From Pocillopora verrucosa (lineage: Eukaryota; Cnidaria; Anthozoa; Scleractinia; Pocilloporidae), in NCBI RefSeq assembly GCF_036669915.1, contig NC_089312.1, positions 19,250,317-19,314,316 of the forward strand: a DNA stretch of 64,000 nucleotides, written 5' to 3'. A program made the position numbers and the translations under genes. Below are positions 59,461-64,000 of the stretch, piece after piece; position 1 is the first letter of the stretch, and each line of letters starts with the position of its first letter. The notes below the pieces were generated by a model, which saw only the letters and a program-made list of their open reading frames with translations, was not told where the DNA came from and made no database searches.

Positions 59461-60933
59461 CTCATGTTTTCGTGCCTATTTTAGCCATTACCTAAAGCCC
59501 AGATAAGTTGTTCATCCTTAAAGAGTGATAACGTCGTTGCAAAATGTTTGTTGTTGAAGACAGTTGTTGGGAAGTCTTAATTATCCTGTGAAAACGGTCA
59601 AGGTACCAATTTCTGGTTGTACTTAAGAGTTTTCTCTGTAACTATCTCCAGTGAACTTCTGATTTCACTGTTTTAACGTAATCACCAGAATCGCGGGAAA
59701 TAATAAACAGATGGTGTTCCAGGATTGGCTTCTTCGGTTGGTTGATTAAAGCGGCCTAGCTGAACTTCGTTTCACAAATTCCTATAAGCTATATAATTAA
59801 ACTCGACTGCTTTTTGGCTAGAAAAGTTTGTTTCACTTAACTTAAGAGAGAATCGTGAGATTTTCTCATACTGTAATTAGTGATCAAGCACCCAGTTGGT
59901 CATACGAGAAAGACAGTAATCCCCGTGCTTTTGAACCAACTTCCTGCATGCCTTAATGCACAAATGAATTACAGCACGATTCATGATGAGGTGGATATTT
60001 TGATCCTATTACTCAGTATTTGTCCATGAGGATTTTTATCCTCATCTTATGATGAAGTTACTCATCACACTTTATATATTCACACTGTATCCCGGTTGAA
60101 GAAAATCTGTTCTAGCTTTATACGGCTTTTTTAGTTTCTTACTATTTTTTTTTAGTTTTATTATTTCAGCTCGAAATAGGTATTTTATATTTTACACCTT
60201 TACACTCCTATTTCTTTTTTTCTCTTCCCCACATCAATTTTTATTCAAATATTTTTGTTTCATATGTATCCGTGATTTGTACATCCGGTATTTTCGTGGA
60301 TCGTCAAGTTCGAAACCTGAGAAACCTGAGAAATACACGATAAGAACTTCAGATAAATGTCACGAAAATAATTTAATTTTTTTTTTCAGTTTAGTGCGAT
60401 CAACCTTTGCATTTTATTATTGTTTCATAACTATTTTTGGCTGATCAGATATTTTACAGATCTTCCCAGGCCGGCCTCAGTTTCAGTTTTTGGCATTTCA
60501 ACATTTCAAGGATCATTCTTCAGAGCAACGATTTCTGTGTAAACTGCTTACGAAGTGCTCGTGGTGCGTGGTGATGCAAGAAAAATATTTCCTGCTTGGG
60601 GCGTGCCTCTTACGTCACAGCGTGACAGAGAGAGACTGCATCGAGCACGAAACTTGGCACTGGGAACGATATCAGGATGTGACGTCAGTTATCGGAATGG
60701 CCGGAGGAGGAAAGTGTTCATCGGTGAGGGAAATGATACTAGTAACACTGTGAAGGGGGATGTTTGTAAACCAACACTGCACTTATATTCATGTTCTGAG
60801 TAATTCTGTACAGAATTTTTAAACAAGTTATCCTTAACATTACTGATGCAAGATCTTTCAAAATCTGCTCAACTGGGTTAAGATTGTACAAGTTCGTAAT
60901 AGCTGCTGCACACGCTTATGATCAAAATTCAAG

Positions 60934-63900
60934 ATGTCTTCGTTCTTCAAACAACTGTTCCCCTTCATGAAAGTCAAGAAAAAGAAGGAATTTTCCTACA
61001 TTATTCGTGGAGTTGACCCTAACACTATTTGGAGTCTTGTTGGTGAACTAGGTGATGGAAGTTTTGGGAAGGTTTATAAGGTAAGATTAAAATGCATATT
61101 CACTATTAATTTAAGCCGTTGCTGCACTGTAAATTCCAACGAAATCTTGTTTGGTTTGACTTGATTCAGCTTTGAGTTTGTCTCATAAGAAACACTTTAC
61201 AACGCCTTGGGGAGTTACGGGAATATTTTTGTGGTAAATTCTAGAAACAATGTATGGATGCAAGTATTTCGTGAGAAAAATGTCTGTAAATTTCCTCATT
61301 AGTTAGAAGTTGTTCATGCAATTGGTCCGGCAATTCTTAAAAATATTTTGAGATTCGGTTTTTATAGCCTCACCGGCGACAGAAATATGCGACGGCAAAG
61401 CCTAACATTTTGCTTATTCTGATCGTGTTTGTGCAATGTTTACTGAACAAACAATACAAATGATATGTACTAATCAGTCGTTTGGATGTTTCTGTCAACT
61501 TTAATTTGCATTGTGGGATGCGGTGTAAGATAAATAGTTTTAAAAAAGCTTCAAATCACCTCTAGTATAGATTACTCACACATTCATCCCATTCTCCATT
61601 TGGAAATACTATTTCAGTTTGAAATATAAAATGGTATCCCTCAGGCATTTTGCACACAGGAACTAACAAGTTCAACAAAAAAATAATTACTGTAAATGGA
61701 AAGCTATTGAAGTATGACCCTTACAGTCGCCACATAAATGTATTCATGACATCAATGATATTGGTGGGCAGCTGTAAAGTGCTTCCTGCATAGGATAGCC
61801 TAAAAGTATCGAGAGAAAGTATCTTGTGGTTTTATTGCTATTACTTCATGCAAGGAATCATTTTTTATCATATTAACTGAGAATCTGGCAACCATCATCA
61901 GCTTGATAACCATCTTTTATGCCCTCTCCTGAGATCTGATTTATAATTCTCCTGTTAAGTTGCTATACATTTTATCTTACTTAGTTAAGAGAATTTGGTA
62001 TTTTATCAAGACAACTCAAGTTTGCCTGTTTTTATCATCTGATTGGTGTATAGCATAATGATCTTGTTTGGAAAAGTTGTTTGTTTATCACCCCTTGGGG
62101 TCAGAAGATCAATTTAGTCTAGATCTTCTGTTAAAATCATACATACATTTGTAAGGATCATCTGACACTTGTAAGGATTCAGATAGATCCTCTCAACTGA
62201 AACTTTTGATGTTAAAAAAATCTTGCACAAAGCAGTATAGTGTGCATAAGGAAGTGCAAACAAAAAGCAAAAAGATTTTGAACACAATGTTGTGCAAAGT
62301 GTCAGATGTATTATCTGTTTGAAGTTTTTCATACTATTTCATTTCTCACATCAAAATTGCTAAAACTCATTAATGACACACTAGAAGAATAGGGCAGCAA
62401 TGCAAACAATGTTCACAAGGATTACACGGCATCATATCAGTGCTAGAACAGAAAATGTTCAAGGACAAATTCATGAGAATATTTTCAAGCCATCATGTTA
62501 ATCAGGCCTGCATGTTTATGGTCTTCCAAATATTTTTTATATATACAGGAAAAAATCTTTCTATACTGATTAGTATCAATATTTTCTTTTTAGGGTTGTC
62601 TTTTTCAACCATTAAACATTTTAAATTTGTCTCTCTTTCTGTAACAACAGCAAATTTCTCTATTATCATGAAATGAAGGTTAAATGAAGATTTTTATTGT
62701 TTGGGACATGATATTACATTTTTGTACGACCCATATGGCCTGTGTGTGTGTCTATTTAAAGACACAAGACAAAAATCCCTGTTTGAGGGCTTTGCGCTAT
62801 GGAGCAGACAGGACCAGAAAAAGATGTGAGATACAAGCTATAAGAAGAAAGAAAGATAAAGTGGTGATCATGTGATACCATGCTTAGTGTCTGAGTTAGG
62901 TAAAAACAGAAAAAATATTGGTTCTCTATCATGACCTGCCTGGCTGGCCCTCTCAATCAGTAAATAAGTACATATCTGGTGGGGCATTTTAAGTCAAAGT
63001 ATGTATTGAGCTTTAATTAATGTGATATAAAATACTCAGGTGGAAGTTTCAGTTGTTTGTTTCACTGAATTTGTGTCACTAAAATGTTTTACAGGCAGAA
63101 CGAAAAACAGATAGTGTTCTAGCAGCTGCCAAGATCATTGATGTTAAAGATGAAAGTGAACTGGATGACTTTATGGTTGAAATAGACATTCTGAGTGAGT
63201 GTAAACACAAGCATGTCGTGGGAATGTATGAAGCTTACTACCATGAAAATAAGTTGTGGGTAAGTAGTTAGCAACTTATGTTGCAGAATGTATTAAATTA
63301 TAATTATCTTAATTTGCTTACACAGAGCATGGAAAAAAACCAGGAGACAGTTTCCAGATACCCTTGAAAATGAAATCATTTTGTTAATTGTATTAATCTC
63401 TACTTAGTCTATAATGTTGATGCAACTTATTGTTGTACAATCAGGTCTTTTATCAAGTTATTAACAAATCAGATAACAGTGAAGTAGGAGTCCAATTTGT
63501 TAATCATGTGTATGATTACTGACACAAATAATATATGATGCAAAGCCAAAGTTCAATGTTATATTTTTATTAATGAAAATTTTACCAGCTGGGTATATTG
63601 TTTTGTAAATATGTCATAGTGTTAATTACTTGTGAATAATTGGTAACAGGACTTAATTGATTATCAGAGGCCCAATATGAGTACATAGTCTAATAGCTAT
63701 GCTTGTGATATGACAGTTTGTGTTGTGTGGGAGTGCTCTCATACAGACTGTTGGAACTTACTGTATTTTTGTTAATGCTCAAAACAAGTTGCTGATAACC
63801 AACGATGTTCAAGAATTGAATATAGTTTTGAATGTGGTATGGGTATACATGCTGATACCAGGTAGATATTAAGTGGTTGTAACAGCAACTTAGATAAAGA

Positions 63901-63972
63901 ATTCATGATTGTTTGATTTGCAGATGATGCTGGAATTTTGTTCTGGAGGAGCTTTAGATGATTTAATATTAG
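60934..63972 (+). CDS. SLK: STE20-family kinase, SLK/STK10 (LOK) type, first three exons
   Basis: Ser/Thr kinase of the GCK-V group that phosphorylates ERM proteins and acts on cytoskeleton and adhesion. Exons 60934-61080, 63095-63259 and 63924-63972 join in phase; the rest lies beyond the right edge. About 120 residues are visible. A basic N-terminus (KVKKKKEF) is followed by the glycine loop GELGDGSFGKVYK, the ATP-binding lysine in LAAAKIIDVKDE, the helix C glutamate in DDFMVEIDILSEC, and the hinge region MMLEFCSGGALDDLIL. Intron positions and sequence suit SLK or STK10; vertebrates have both, and one ancestral gene is expected here. Intron 1 is about 2 kb and unremarkable. The start is the first ATG after an in-frame non-coding leader. 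Confidence 0.92.
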
Positions 63973-64000
63973 GTAAAAATTTTATTAAGGCTACATTGTA

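Larger units (their letters stand above)
57681..60933. other. Spacer HAO1/RT element to SLK
   Basis: Mostly AT-rich with no convincing gene. It holds an HAO-like exon fragment (58912-58955) and a dispersed-element-like block at 59100-59460. The last 450 bp is somewhat more GC-rich and has a perfect CRE-type TGACGTCA at 60680-60687, so it probably holds the SLK promoter and 5' UTR. The frames at 60490-60803 are unlikely to be coding. Confidence 0.5.

Noticed and set aside
60490..60803. Small plus-strand gene before SLK
   Set aside because: Two overlapping frames without domain or codon signal; the place is better explained as SLK promoter and 5' UTR.

Overview
The window looks like nuclear DNA of an anthozoan cnidarian, most likely a stony coral. 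The genes are animal genes with many short exons and GT-AG introns, the base composition is AT-rich, and introns and spacers are full of tRNA-derived SINEs, small inverted-repeat elements, Penelope-type fragments and a reverse-transcriptase/nuclease-like relic. The exact species cannot be read from the sequence. All exon boundaries below were worked out by eye from splice sites, reading phase and family knowledge. The seven multi-exon models that are complete or extend to an edge keep a consistent reading frame through every junction.

Layout, left to right. (1) 504-10288, minus: 23 exons of the exocyst subunit EXOC6/Sec15, with the 3' end outside the window. It is head to head, across 272 bp, with COX17 (10561-10770, plus), the mitochondrial copper chaperone. 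(2) 10771-15088: a gene-poor spacer with repeats and a SINE. (3) 15089-18487, plus: a five-exon secreted protein with a Lys/Asn-rich stretch, a Cys-rich domain, a short CCPD...GC cassette and a von Willebrand A domain. (4) 19045-45486, minus: four tandem six-exon genes for large secreted purple acid phosphatases (PAP1-PAP4). PAP1 and PAP2 form one subfamily, PAP3 and PAP4 another. PAP3 and PAP4 sit in about 7 kb repeat units whose introns and flanks also align. (5) 46570-54284, minus: a complete six-exon (S)-2-hydroxy-acid oxidase of the HAO1 type. Its first intron carries a 234 bp tandem repeat split by a DNA element with a PHD finger, plus a 58 bp minisatellite. Its second intron carries two head-to-head Penelope-like fragments. 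(6) 54.5-57.7 kb: a decayed reverse-transcriptase element. (7) 60934-63972, plus: the first three exons of an SLK/STK10-type STE20 kinase running off the right edge.

The most informative structure is the PAP/HAO1 region. A decayed copy of HAO1's last exon lies between PAP3 and PAP4, in the same relative place as the true last exon upstream of PAP4. The duplicated block therefore began inside HAO1's last intron and carried HAO1's tail together with a phosphatase gene. A second short HAO fragment lies at about 58.9 kb, beyond the start of HAO1. The functional link between genes is loose: vesicle tethering, cytochrome oxidase assembly, extracellular matrix, phosphate release, peroxisomal oxidation and cytoskeletal signalling. 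The expanded secreted phosphatase family may matter for phosphate scavenging, which is inference.
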